64,000 nt of DNA from Bradyrhizobium liaoningense (GTDB lineage: Bacteria; Pseudomonadota; Alphaproteobacteria; Rhizobiales; Xanthobacteraceae), in the NCBI RefSeq assembly GCF_018130825.1, contig NZ_JAFCJS010000005.1:496001-560000 (forward strand), in the 5' to 3' direction. The notes below the pieces were generated by a model. It searched no databases. It saw nothing but the letters and a program-made list of their open reading frames with translations, and was not told the DNA's origin. This document shows positions 34,487 to 43,162 of the stretch, piece by piece. The position numbers and the translations under genes are program-made. Position 1 is the first letter of the stretch. Every line of letters starts with the position of its first letter.

Positions 34487-35050
34487 ATGGCAGGCGAAGC
34501 GGGTAGCGGCATGTTCAGGAATTGGCGGATCGGCTCGGTCAACGGCGCGCTGCTGGCGGCCTATTTCATTCCGGCTTGGGCGCTGGTCACCTTCAACATC
34601 TTTGTTGCACCGGTGCACGGCCTCTACGAGCGGCCGAGCGTCGCGGTGGCGCTGTTCCTCAGCGATCATCTCCAGATGGCGGGGATGGATACGGTGCGCG
34701 CGGCCTGGCTGCTGGCGCTGGGACGGCTGACGGTCGTGGCGTTCTTTGCGATCTACCTCGCGCTGCTCTGCATTCCCCGGACCCGCAAGAACGGCGGCAG
34801 TGACGAGGCGCTCGCCATTGCGCTCGTGATCGGCAGCCTGATCTCGTTTGCGAGCATGGTCATGGCCTCGAAGGTCGGCGAGATGGCCGCCCTCCGCCTG
34901 CATGCCACCGAGCTTCTGCTGCTCTTGGGGGCTGCGATCGTGCTGGTGATCGAGCGGCCGGAGGCGGCGCCCAAGGCCGTCGAGGCTGCCGCGCCGCCAA
35001 GTCTCGAGCCGCTACGACTTGAGCAGGCCGAGCTCCTGCACAATCGCTGA
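34487..35050 (+). CDS. Four-helix membrane protein of unknown function
   Basis: The 187-residue protein has hydrophobic segments near 20-40, 75-98, 108-128 and 135-155. GGAGG lies just before ATG 34487 (an alternative start is ATG 34511, MFRNWRIG). No family is recognised. Its last 39 bases overlap the end of the convergent pcaC gene, so its C-terminal tail (LEPLRLEQAELLHNR) is antisense to the pcaC 3' end. Function unknown. Confidence 0.7.
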   Translation: MAGEAGSGMFRNWRIGSVNGALLAAYFIPAWALVTFNIFVAPVHGLYERPSVAVALFLSDHLQMAGMDTVRAAWLLALGRLTVVAFFAIYLALLCIPRTRKNGGSDEALAIALVIGSLISFASMVMASKVGEMAALRLHATELLLLLGAAIVLVIERPEAAPKAVEAAAPPSLEPLRLEQAELLHNR

Positions 35051-35404
35051 GGCTTCCTTGACGGCGTGGTTCGCCGCCGGCACGCCGCAATAGATCGCCT
35101 GCTGGAGCAGGATTTCCTTGATGTCATCGGGCGTGAAGCCGCCCTCGGCGAGCGCCGCGCGCACGTGCAGGCGGAATTCGTCCCATTGCCCGAGCGCGAC
35201 CATGGTGCCGATGACGAGCACCCGCCGCGTGCGCTCGTCGAAATGCGGCCGCGTCCAGATCTCGCCCCAGGCATAGCGCGTGATCAGGTCCTGGAAATCG
35301 GTGTTGAAGGCGTTGCGGTTCGTGATCGACTTGTCGACCCAGGCATTGCCCAGCACTTTTCGCCGGACGTTCATGCCGGCATCGCGGCGCTTCTGGTCGT
35401 CCAT
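35012..35404 (-). CDS. pcaC: 4-Carboxymuconolactone decarboxylase
   Basis: The 130-residue protein is a PcaC-type decarboxylase that converts 4-carboxymuconolactone to 3-oxoadipate enol-lactone in the protocatechuate branch of the beta-ketoadipate pathway. Family features are 'GEIWTRPHFDERTRRVLVIGTMVALG', 'RLHVRAALAEGGFTPDDIKEILLQ' and the 'AIYCGVPAANHAV' block. GGAG lies eight bases upstream of ATG. A palindromic repeat separates it from pcaD upstream. Confidence 0.95.
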   Translation of the reverse strand: MDDQKRRDAGMNVRRKVLGNAWVDKSITNRNAFNTDFQDLITRYAWGEIWTRPHFDERTRRVLVIGTMVALGQWDEFRLHVRAALAEGGFTPDDIKEILLQQAIYCGVPAANHAVKEASAIVQELGLLKS

Positions 35405-35421
35405 GGTGTTTCTCCAGATCA

Positions 35422-35522
35422 GTCATTCCGGGGCGATGCGAAGCATCGAACTATGGTGCGCAATTGCGCACCTGAGAATCTCGAGATTCCGGGTTCGCCT
35501 CTTCGAGGCGTCCCGGAATGAC
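35422..35522. repeat. GTCATTCCGG-type palindromic repeat between pcaD and pcaC
   Basis: The ends are GTCATTCCGGGGCGATGCG and TCCCGGAATGAC; the core palindrome GGTGCGCAATTGCGCACC is at 35455-35472. It interrupts what is otherwise a pcaBDC gene run. Confidence 0.8.
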
Positions 35523-35533
35523 GGTGATAACAA

Positions 35534-36316
35534 CTAGCGTTGCGTCAAAAATCCCACCACCGCATCCGTGAACGCGTGCGGCTGCTCGACGTTGGAAATG
35601 TGCGCGGCGTCGATGATGGTCATGCTGGCGCCTGGAATGCTGGAGCGGATCAGCTCGGCGGCCGAGATCGGGGTTGCCATGTCGTGACGGCCGGCGATCA
35701 CCAATGTCGGGCTCTTGATCTTCGGCAGCAGTGCGCGCTGGTCGAGCGTCGACAGCGCCTCGCAGCAGGCCAGATAGCCTTCGACGGGGGAGGCGACCAG
35801 CATCGATTTCATCCGCGCGGTGATCTCGGGCTCGCGCTCACGGAAATCCTGGGTGAGCCATCCCGCGAGCACGGCATCGGCGACCGCTGCGATGCCGCCC
35901 TTCTTCACCGCGTCGATGCGCTCCAGCCATTTGGTCGGCTCGGCGTAATAGCAGGAGGTGTTGGCGAGGATGAGCTTGCCGAATCTTTCAGGCGCATTCG
36001 CGCCCAGCCATTGCCCGACCATGCCGCCCATCGACAGGCCGCACCAATGCACCTTCTCGATGTTGAGATCGTCGAGGATCGCGAGCACGTCGCGGCCGAA
36101 CCGCTCCATCGTGTAGGGGCCGGGCGGAACGTTGGACTTGCCGTGGCCGCGGCGGTCGTAGCGGATGACGCGGAACACCTGCGTCAGCGCCTTCATCTGC
36201 GGCTCCCACATCTGCAGCGTGCAGCCGAGCGAGTTGGAGAGCATCAGGGTCGGCCCGCCGTCGCGGCCCTCGACGGAGACGTTGAGCAGGCAACCGTCGG
36301 CATCGATCATGGGCAT
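35534..36316 (-). CDS. pcaD: 3-Oxoadipate enol-lactonase
   Basis: The 260-residue alpha/beta hydrolase has the nucleophile elbow GLSMGG, an 'RYDRRGHGKS' block and the late His in 'IDAAHISNVEQP'. It hydrolyses 3-oxoadipate enol-lactone to 3-oxoadipate. Position after pcaB (16 bases) and before pcaC supports the specific call over other hydrolases. Confidence 0.94.
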   Translation of the reverse strand: MPMIDADGCLLNVSVEGRDGGPTLMLSNSLGCTLQMWEPQMKALTQVFRVIRYDRRGHGKSNVPPGPYTMERFGRDVLAILDDLNIEKVHWCGLSMGGMVGQWLGANAPERFGKLILANTSCYYAEPTKWLERIDAVKKGGIAAVADAVLAGWLTQDFREREPEITARMKSMLVASPVEGYLACCEALSTLDQRALLPKIKSPTLVIAGRHDMATPISAAELIRSSIPGASMTIIDAAHISNVEQPHAFTDAVVGFLTQR

Positions 36317-36332
36317 GCGGGCGTCTCCGTTT

Positions 36333-37688
36333 TTATTCGCGATCGAGGCTGTCGAGCAGCCGGTCGATCAGAGCTTGCGACGCCCCTTGATAGGCCATCG
36401 GCTCGAACAATGCCGCAATTTTTTCCGGAGCGAGATGCGCGGTGACCTGCGAATCGGCTGACAGCACCTCGCGCAGATGCTTCTTCTCGGCGACCGCGCG
36501 CTTGCTCGCGGCCTCGATCAGGTGGTGCGCGTCGCTCTTGCCGATCTTGTCTGCCAACGCGAAGGTGACGGCCTCAGCCATGATCAGCCCGTGCGTCGCA
36601 TCGAGATTGCTGCGCATCCGCGCGGCATCGACGTCGAGGCCCTCGGCGATGTCGACGATCGCCACGAGCGCGCCGGAGGCGACCAGCATCAATTGCGGCA
36701 GCGTCGGCCATTCCGCATGCCACGGGCCGGCGCTGCGCTCATGGTCCTGCACCTGCGCGGCCAAAATCGTGGCAGTGAGCTGCGGCGCCATGGTGGCTGC
36801 ACCGAGCGCGCTTGCGGCGGCGACCGGGTTGCGCTTGTGCGGCATGGTCGAGGAGCCGCCGCGACCTTCGCCGGCGGGCTCGAAGGCTTCGCCGACATCG
36901 GTCTGCATCAGCAGCGAGACGTCGCGCGCGATCTTGCCGCAGCTGCCAGCGAGAATCGCAAAAGCCGATGCGGCTTCCGCGATGCGGTCGCGATGGGTGT
37001 GCCAGGGCGCTTCCGGCAGCGGCAGGTTCAGCTCCTGCGCCAATCTTTCTGCAACGACGAGCCCGTTGTCACCGAGGGCGGCGAGCGTGCCGGCGGCGCC
37101 GCCGAATTGCAGTGCCAGGCCCTCGCGACGGAGACGCCTGAGGCGACAGCGGGCGCGGGCGAGGCTTGACGCGTACTCCGCCGCCTTGAGCCCGAACGGC
37201 ATCGGCAGCGCGTGCTGGAGCCAGGTCCGCGCCACCATGGCGGTGTTGCGATGGGCGCGGGCGAGCGCCGCAAAACCCTTGATGGCGCGGCTGAGGTCGG
37301 CATCGAGTGCATCGATGCCGGCGCGAAGGGTGAGCATGGTCGCGGTGTCGATGACGTCCTGGCTGGTCGCGCCCCAATGCACGTAGCGCGCGGCCTCCGC
37401 ATCGGCTTTCGCGACATTGGCGGTCAGCGCCTTGACCAGGGGAATCGCGAGATTGCCGGATCGCGTTGCGGCGTCGGCGAGGGCCGAGATGTCGAAGGAG
37501 GAGGCCTTGCAGGCAGCTTCGATCGGGCCGACCGCGGCCTGTGGAATCACACCCGTGGCGGCCTCGGCCCGCGCCAGCGCTGCCTCGAAATCGAGCATGT
37601 TCTGCAGGGTCGACTGGTCGTCGCAGACGGCGCGCATGGCTGCGCTCGACAGCATCGGCGCGAGCAGGGGGGAGAGGGATGTGCTCAT
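36333..37688 (-). CDS. pcaB: 3-Carboxy-cis,cis-muconate cycloisomerase
   Basis: The 451-residue member of the fumarase/aspartase superfamily has the signature GSSTMPHKRNPVAA and the block 'HWGATSQDVIDTATML'. It lactonises 3-carboxy-cis,cis-muconate. The neighbouring pcaD and pcaC settle the choice against the related purB. The aromatic-ring opening genes pcaGH are not in this window. Confidence 0.94.
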   Translation of the reverse strand: MSTSLSPLLAPMLSSAAMRAVCDDQSTLQNMLDFEAALARAEAATGVIPQAAVGPIEAACKASSFDISALADAATRSGNLAIPLVKALTANVAKADAEAARYVHWGATSQDVIDTATMLTLRAGIDALDADLSRAIKGFAALARAHRNTAMVARTWLQHALPMPFGLKAAEYASSLARARCRLRRLRREGLALQFGGAAGTLAALGDNGLVVAERLAQELNLPLPEAPWHTHRDRIAEAASAFAILAGSCGKIARDVSLLMQTDVGEAFEPAGEGRGGSSTMPHKRNPVAAASALGAATMAPQLTATILAAQVQDHERSAGPWHAEWPTLPQLMLVASGALVAIVDIAEGLDVDAARMRSNLDATHGLIMAEAVTFALADKIGKSDAHHLIEAASKRAVAEKKHLREVLSADSQVTAHLAPEKIAALFEPMAYQGASQALIDRLLDSLDRE

Positions 37689-37858
37689 ATCGTGCGGGAC
37701 CTAACCATCATGGCGCGGCTCTGCCAATCCAAAACAGCTCGCGCAAGCTTTTTGCAGTTGCGAATATGCATTGCACGTGACCGGGGGCGCCCTTTCCTTT
37801 GCGGCCTTCGTGCGTTACTTGAGCAATATTATTCTGACGCGATCCCGGGAGGCACCCC

Positions 37859-38305
37859 ATGGCCATGACGATGAACGGCGAAGTCCAGCTCGCAGCGCCG
37901 CGCGAGGCCGTGTGGGCCAAGCTCAACGATCCCGAGGTGCTGAAGGCCTGCATCCCCGGCTGCGAGGAGCTGGAGAAGACCGAGGACGGCGGCTTCCGTG
38001 CAACGGCAAAAATGAAGGTCGGCCCGGTGTCGGCGCGCTTCAAGGGCAAGGTGATGCTCTCGGATCTCGACCCGCCGAACGGCTACAAGATCTCAGGCGA
38101 AGGCGAGGGCGGGGTGGCCGGCTTCGCCAAGGGCGGGGCCGCGGTCAAGCTCGCGGAGAAGGACGGCGGCACGCTGCTCTCCTACGATGTCGAGGCGCAG
38201 ATCGGCGGCAAGTTGGCGCAGCTCGGACAGCGCCTGATCAACGGCACCGCGAAGAAGCTGGCCGACGAGTTTTTCGCGAACTTCGCCAAAGCTGTACAGG
38301 GCTAG
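37859..38305 (+). CDS. coxG: CoxG-like SRPBCC protein (CO dehydrogenase subunit G family)
   Basis: The 148-residue protein begins MAMTMNGEVQLAAPREAVWA and has the CoxG pattern 'LNDPEVLKACIPGCEELEKT', 'KVGPVSARFKGKV' and 'AQLGQRLINGTAKKLADEFF'. CoxG proteins are thought to help anchor or mature CO dehydrogenase-type enzymes at the membrane; the C-terminal membrane tail seen in some members is absent here. A GGGAGG site precedes ATG. It heads the cox-type gene run. Confidence 0.9.
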   Translation: MAMTMNGEVQLAAPREAVWAKLNDPEVLKACIPGCEELEKTEDGGFRATAKMKVGPVSARFKGKVMLSDLDPPNGYKISGEGEGGVAGFAKGGAAVKLAEKDGGTLLSYDVEAQIGGKLAQLGQRLINGTAKKLADEFFANFAKAVQG

Positions 38306-38454
38306 CGGTACAGGGCTGAAACCTATCGCCTTTCGGCATGGCGCCTTGCGTCCGGGGTGATGTTGCCCCAGGGGACAATGGCCCATATGATGGGTTGGAA
38401 TAATTATAAGAACCGCTTCGACGGGACCCGTCGGGGCGCTGATAGAGAGTGCTT

Positions 38455-38940
38455 ATGGCAAAAATCTCCCTCATCGTGAACGGCAATCCTGTCACGGCCA
38501 ACGTCGATCCCCGCACGCTTCTGGTGCAGTTCCTGCGCGAGAATCTGCGCCTGACCGGCACCCATGTCGGCTGCGACACCTCGCAGTGCGGCGCCTGCGT
38601 CGTGCATCTCGACGGCAAGGCCGTGAAGTCCTGCACCACGCTTGCCGTGATGGCCGACGGTCACGAGGTCAAGACGATCGAGGGACTGGCCGCCGACGGC
38701 GCACCGCTGCATCCGATGCAGGAAGCCTTCCGCGAGCACCATGGCCTGCAGTGCGGCTTCTGCACGCCGGGCATGATCATGACCGCGATCGACATCGTGC
38801 ACCGCAAGGGCAACGAGCTCGACGATCACACCATCCGCGAGGAGCTGGAAGGCAATCTCTGCCGCTGCACCGGCTACCAGAACATCGTCGCCTCGATCTC
38901 CGCCGGCGCCAAGGCGATGGCGAAATCCGATCTCGCGTAA
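38455..38940 (+). CDS. coxS: CoxS-like [2Fe-2S] subunit
   Basis: The 161-residue iron-sulfur subunit carries the N-terminal ferredoxin-type cluster cysteines (Cys40, Cys45, Cys48, then KSCTT) and the second cluster motifs QCGFCTPG and NLCRCTGYQ. It passes electrons between the molybdenum centre of the large subunit and FAD of CoxM. GAGAG lies six bases before ATG 38455. CoxM follows after 27 bases. Confidence 0.95.
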   Translation: MAKISLIVNGNPVTANVDPRTLLVQFLRENLRLTGTHVGCDTSQCGACVVHLDGKAVKSCTTLAVMADGHEVKTIEGLAADGAPLHPMQEAFREHHGLQCGFCTPGMIMTAIDIVHRKGNELDDHTIREELEGNLCRCTGYQNIVASISAGAKAMAKSDLA

Positions 38941-38967
38941 CGCGCATCCCGCGATCAGGACATTCAG

Positions 38968-39774
38968 ATGTACGAATTCAAATATCATCGCCCGGGCACC
39001 GTGCGCCAGGCGGCCAACCTCCTGGTGAAGAACGAGGACGCCAAGGTGATCGCCGGCGGCCACACGCTGATTCCCGTCATGAAGCAGCGCCTCGCAAGCC
39101 CGCCGCATCTGGTCGACCTCTCCCACATCGAGGGGCTCAACACGATCGAGATGAAGGGCCGCTCGCTCGTGATCGGCGCGACCGCCAAGCACGCGGAGGT
39201 CGCGACCTCCGCGGTCGTCGGTGAGGCGATCCCGGCGCTGGCAAGCCTTGCCGGCGGGATCGGCGATCCCGCCGTGCGCCACAGGGGCACGATCGGCGGC
39301 TCGCTCGCCAACAACGATCCGACCGCGGACTATCCGGCCGCGGTGCTCGCGCTCGGCGCCACCATCGTCACCAACAAGCGCCGCCTCAAGGCCGAGGAGT
39401 ATTTCCAGGGCCTGTTCACGACCGCGCTGGAAGCCGACGAGATCATCACCAAGGTGATGTTCCCGCTGCCGAAGAAGGCCGCTTACGTCAAATTCCGCAA
39501 CCAGGCCTCGCGCTACGCGCTGGTCGGCGTGTTCGTGGCGCGCCGTCCGTCGGACGTGCGGGTCGCCGTCACCGGCGCCGGGTCCGAAGGCGTGTTCCGT
39601 GTCACCGCGTTCGAGGAGGCACTGAAGAAGCGCTTCGCGTCGAAGGCGATCGAAGGCATCGAGGTGCCGGCGGAAGGCCTCAACAGCGACATCCACGGCA
39701 GCGCCGAATACCGCGCCCATCTGATCGGGGTGCTGACGCGCCGCGCCCTCGATGCCGCCAACGCCAAGGAGTGA
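38968..39774 (+). CDS. coxM: CoxM-like FAD-binding subunit
   Basis: The 268-residue FAD subunit has the two flavin-binding motifs AGGHTLIPVMK and 'TIGGSLANNDPTADYP', and the C-terminal CO_deh_flav domain. It is a little shorter than typical CoxM. The molybdenum-binding large subunit that normally accompanies coxS and coxM is missing from this cluster. Confidence 0.95.
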   Translation: MYEFKYHRPGTVRQAANLLVKNEDAKVIAGGHTLIPVMKQRLASPPHLVDLSHIEGLNTIEMKGRSLVIGATAKHAEVATSAVVGEAIPALASLAGGIGDPAVRHRGTIGGSLANNDPTADYPAAVLALGATIVTNKRRLKAEEYFQGLFTTALEADEIITKVMFPLPKKAAYVKFRNQASRYALVGVFVARRPSDVRVAVTGAGSEGVFRVTAFEEALKKRFASKAIEGIEVPAEGLNSDIHGSAEYRAHLIGVLTRRALDAANAKE

Positions 39775-39835
39775 GGTGACCTCACTCCCCGGCACAAGAC
39801 TTGCCCCGTGAGGGCGTAAACGAGACTGGCCTTTC

Positions 39836-40774
<939 letters not shown>

Positions 40775-40792
40775 CGCGCGTCAGTTGAGCTT

Positions 40793-40905
40793 GTCATTCC
40801 GGGGCGCGCGTCAGCGCGAACTCTGGTGCGCAATTGCGCACCTGAGAATCTCGCGCCACAATCTCTGGATTCCGGGTTCGTCGCTTCGCGACGCCCCGGA
40901 ATGAC
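40793..40905. repeat. GTCATTCCGG-type palindromic repeat between coxD and coxE
   Basis: The ends are GTCATTCCGGGGCGCGC and GCCCCGGAATGAC; the core GGTGCGCAATTGCGCACC is at 40825-40842. The downstream coxE ribosome site begins right at its edge. Confidence 0.8.
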
Positions 40906-40921
40906 GGAGCGAGGATAGACC

Positions 40922-42124
40922 ATGGCCATCAACCACCTTGCCCCCGAGCAGACCGAGCAGTTCGCCGACAACATCGTCGGCTTCGCCCGCGCGCTGCGCT
41001 CCGCCGGCATGCCGGTTGGGCCGGGCGCCGTCATCGATGCCATGAGCGCGCTCCAGGTGATCGACATCGGCAACCGCTCCGACGTCTTCACCACGCTGGA
41101 GGCGATCTTCGTCAAGCGCCACGAGCATGCGCTGATCTTCAAGCAGGCTTTCAACCTGTTCTTCCGCGCCTCGGAGGAATGGAAGCACATGCTGGATTCG
41201 GTGCCGCTGCCGGAGCAGGCCAAGAAGAAGCCGCAGGCCGGCGCCCGCCGCGTCCAGGAGGCGATGTCGCAGCCGCGCATGACCGAGACGCCGCAGCATC
41301 AGGAGCAGGATCTGCGCCTGTCGGTGTCCGACAAGGAAATCCTTCAGAAGAAGGATTTCGCGCAGATGAGCGCGGCGGAGATCACGGAAGCTCTCCGCGC
41401 CATCGAGCGGATGCACCTGCCGCAGGCCGAGCTGCTGACGCGCCGGCACCGGCCCGATCCGCGGGGCCTGCGCCTCGACCTGCGCCGCACGCTGCGCGCA
41501 TCCTTGCGCACCGGCGGCGACATCATCGACATCCATCGCCTCGGGCGGATCGAGAAGCCGGCGCCGATCGTCGCGCTGCTCGACATCTCGGGCTCGATGA
41601 GCGAGTACACCCGCCTGTTCCTGCATTTTCTGCATGCGATCACGGATGCGCGAAAGCGCGTCTCGGTATTCCTGTTTGGCACGCGCCTGACCAACGTCAC
41701 CCGCGCGCTGCGCCAGCGCGATCCCGACGAGGCGCTGGCGAGCTGCTCGGCCTCGGTCGAGGACTGGGCCGGCGGCACCCGGATCTCGGCCTCGCTGCAC
41801 AACTTCAACAAATTGTGGGCGCGGCGGGTGCTGAGCCAGGGCGCCATCGTGCTCCTGATCTCCGACGGGCTGGAGCGGGAGGCCGATTCCAGGCTCGCCT
41901 TCGAGATGGACCGGCTGCATCGCTCCTGCCGGCGGCTGATCTGGCTCAACCCGCTGCTGCGGTTCGGCGGCTTCGAGGCCAAGGCGCAGGGCATCAAAAT
42001 GATGCTCCCGCACGTTGACGAATTCCGCCCGGTACATAATTTGAGTTCGATCCAGGAGCTGATCACGACGCTCTCCCAGCCGCTGCCGCCGCATCACCGC
42101 AGCCTGATCCGCTCCGCAGCTTGA
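40922..42124 (+). CDS. coxE: VWA-domain protein CoxE
   Basis: The 400-residue protein has a CoxE/VWA layout with the metal-ion site DISGSMSEY near residue 222 and the later 'LLISDGLE' block. VWA proteins of this kind work with MoxR ATPases in metalloenzyme maturation. Translation starts at ATG 40922 with a GAGGA site. Confidence 0.93.
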   Translation: MAINHLAPEQTEQFADNIVGFARALRSAGMPVGPGAVIDAMSALQVIDIGNRSDVFTTLEAIFVKRHEHALIFKQAFNLFFRASEEWKHMLDSVPLPEQAKKKPQAGARRVQEAMSQPRMTETPQHQEQDLRLSVSDKEILQKKDFAQMSAAEITEALRAIERMHLPQAELLTRRHRPDPRGLRLDLRRTLRASLRTGGDIIDIHRLGRIEKPAPIVALLDISGSMSEYTRLFLHFLHAITDARKRVSVFLFGTRLTNVTRALRQRDPDEALASCSASVEDWAGGTRISASLHNFNKLWARRVLSQGAIVLLISDGLEREADSRLAFEMDRLHRSCRRLIWLNPLLRFGGFEAKAQGIKMMLPHVDEFRPVHNLSSIQELITTLSQPLPPHHRSLIRSAA

Positions 42125-42134
42125 GAGGCCAGCC

Positions 42135-42458
42135 ATGCTCGATCGCGACGAGGACATCCTGAAGGCGGCGGAGGACTGGCAGAAGGCCGGCCGTGGCGTC
42201 GCGCTGGCGACGGTCGTCGAGACCTGGGGTTCGGCCCCGCGCCCGGCGGGCTCGAGCCTCGTCATCAATGACGAGGGGACGTTCCTGGGCTCCGTCTCCG
42301 GCGGCTGCGTCGAGGGCGCCGTGGTCACCGAGGCCATGGACGTGATCGAGAGCGGCAAGCCAAAAATGCTGGAGTTCGGCGTCGCCGACGAGACCGCCTG
42401 GAATGTCGGGCTGTCTTGCGGCGGCACCATCCGCGTCTTCGTCGAGAAGGTCGGCTAG
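42135..42458 (+). CDS. XdhC/CoxI-family protein, N-terminal domain only
   Basis: The 107-residue protein is a lone XdhC_CoxI domain with 'VALATVVETWGSAPRPAGSSLVI', 'GSVSGGCVEGAVV' and 'GLSCGGTIRVFVEK'. The companion Rossmann domain is encoded by the next gene, two bases downstream. XdhC-type proteins bind molybdopterin cofactor and support its sulfuration before insertion. The split into two genes is seen in cox clusters. Confidence 0.92.
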   Translation: MLDRDEDILKAAEDWQKAGRGVALATVVETWGSAPRPAGSSLVINDEGTFLGSVSGGCVEGAVVTEAMDVIESGKPKMLEFGVADETAWNVGLSCGGTIRVFVEKVG

Positions 42459-42460
42459 CC

Positions 42461-43162
42461 GTGAAGCTCGCGATCCTGCACGAACTCAACGCCGAGCGCG
42501 CCGCGCGCCGGCCCGTGATCCTGGTGACCGACACCGAGACCGGCGAGCAGCGCCTGGTGAAGGCGGCGGACTTCGCCAAGGACTCGCTGCGGGCCGAGCT
42601 GGAAAAGCAGCTTCGCATGGGCAAGAGCGCCAATGTCGAGGCCGGCGGCAAGAAGCTGTTCCTCAACGTCTACGCACCGACGGCAAAGCTCGTCATCATC
42701 GGCGCGGTCCATATCAGCCAGGCCCTGGCACCGCTGGCGCGCTCGCTCGGCTATGACGTCACCGTCGTTGATCCCCGCACGGCGTTTGCGAGCCCCGAGC
42801 GCTTCCCCGACATTCCGCTTGTTGCCGAATGGCCCGACACCGCGCTGCCGCCGCTCAATGTCGACGCCTATACGGCGTTCGTCGCGGTGACGCACGATCC
42901 CAAGATCGACGATCCCGCGCTGCTGCACGCCTTCGAGCGCAACTGCTTCTATATCGGTGCGCTCGGCTCGCGGAAGACGCACGCCAAGCGCGGTGACCGG
43001 CTGCGGGCGCAGGGCGCCAAGGAAAGCGACATCGCGCGCATCCACGCGCCGATCGGCCTTGCAATCGGCGCGGTCTCGCCGTCCGAGATCGCGGTGTCGA
43101 TCATGGCCGAGATCACGGCGGTGCTCCGCCTGCCTCCTAAAGAAAAAGAAGAAGCGGCATGA
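42461..43162 (+). CDS. XdhC-type Rossmann-domain protein
   Basis: The 233-residue protein, starting at GTG 42461, has an N-terminal extension then an XdhC Rossmann fold ('LVIIGAVHISQALAPLARSLGYDVTVVDPR', 'YIGALGSRKTHAKR', 'HAPIGLAIGAVSPSEIAVSIMAEI'). It pairs with the preceding XdhC_CoxI domain. The next gene overlaps its stop by four bases. The role is molybdenum-cofactor handling for the cox-type hydroxylase. Confidence 0.92.
   Translation: MKLAILHELNAERAARRPVILVTDTETGEQRLVKAADFAKDSLRAELEKQLRMGKSANVEAGGKKLFLNVYAPTAKLVIIGAVHISQALAPLARSLGYDVTVVDPRTAFASPERFPDIPLVAEWPDTALPPLNVDAYTAFVAVTHDPKIDDPALLHAFERNCFYIGALGSRKTHAKRGDRLRAQGAKESDIARIHAPIGLAIGAVSPSEIAVSIMAEITAVLRLPPKEKEEAA

Noticed and set aside
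36333..37688. A second purB (adenylosuccinate lyase)
   Set aside because: The protein shares the superfamily signature, but its pcaD and pcaC neighbours and its overall sequence fit 3-carboxymuconate cycloisomerase; a true purB is at 11390-12697.
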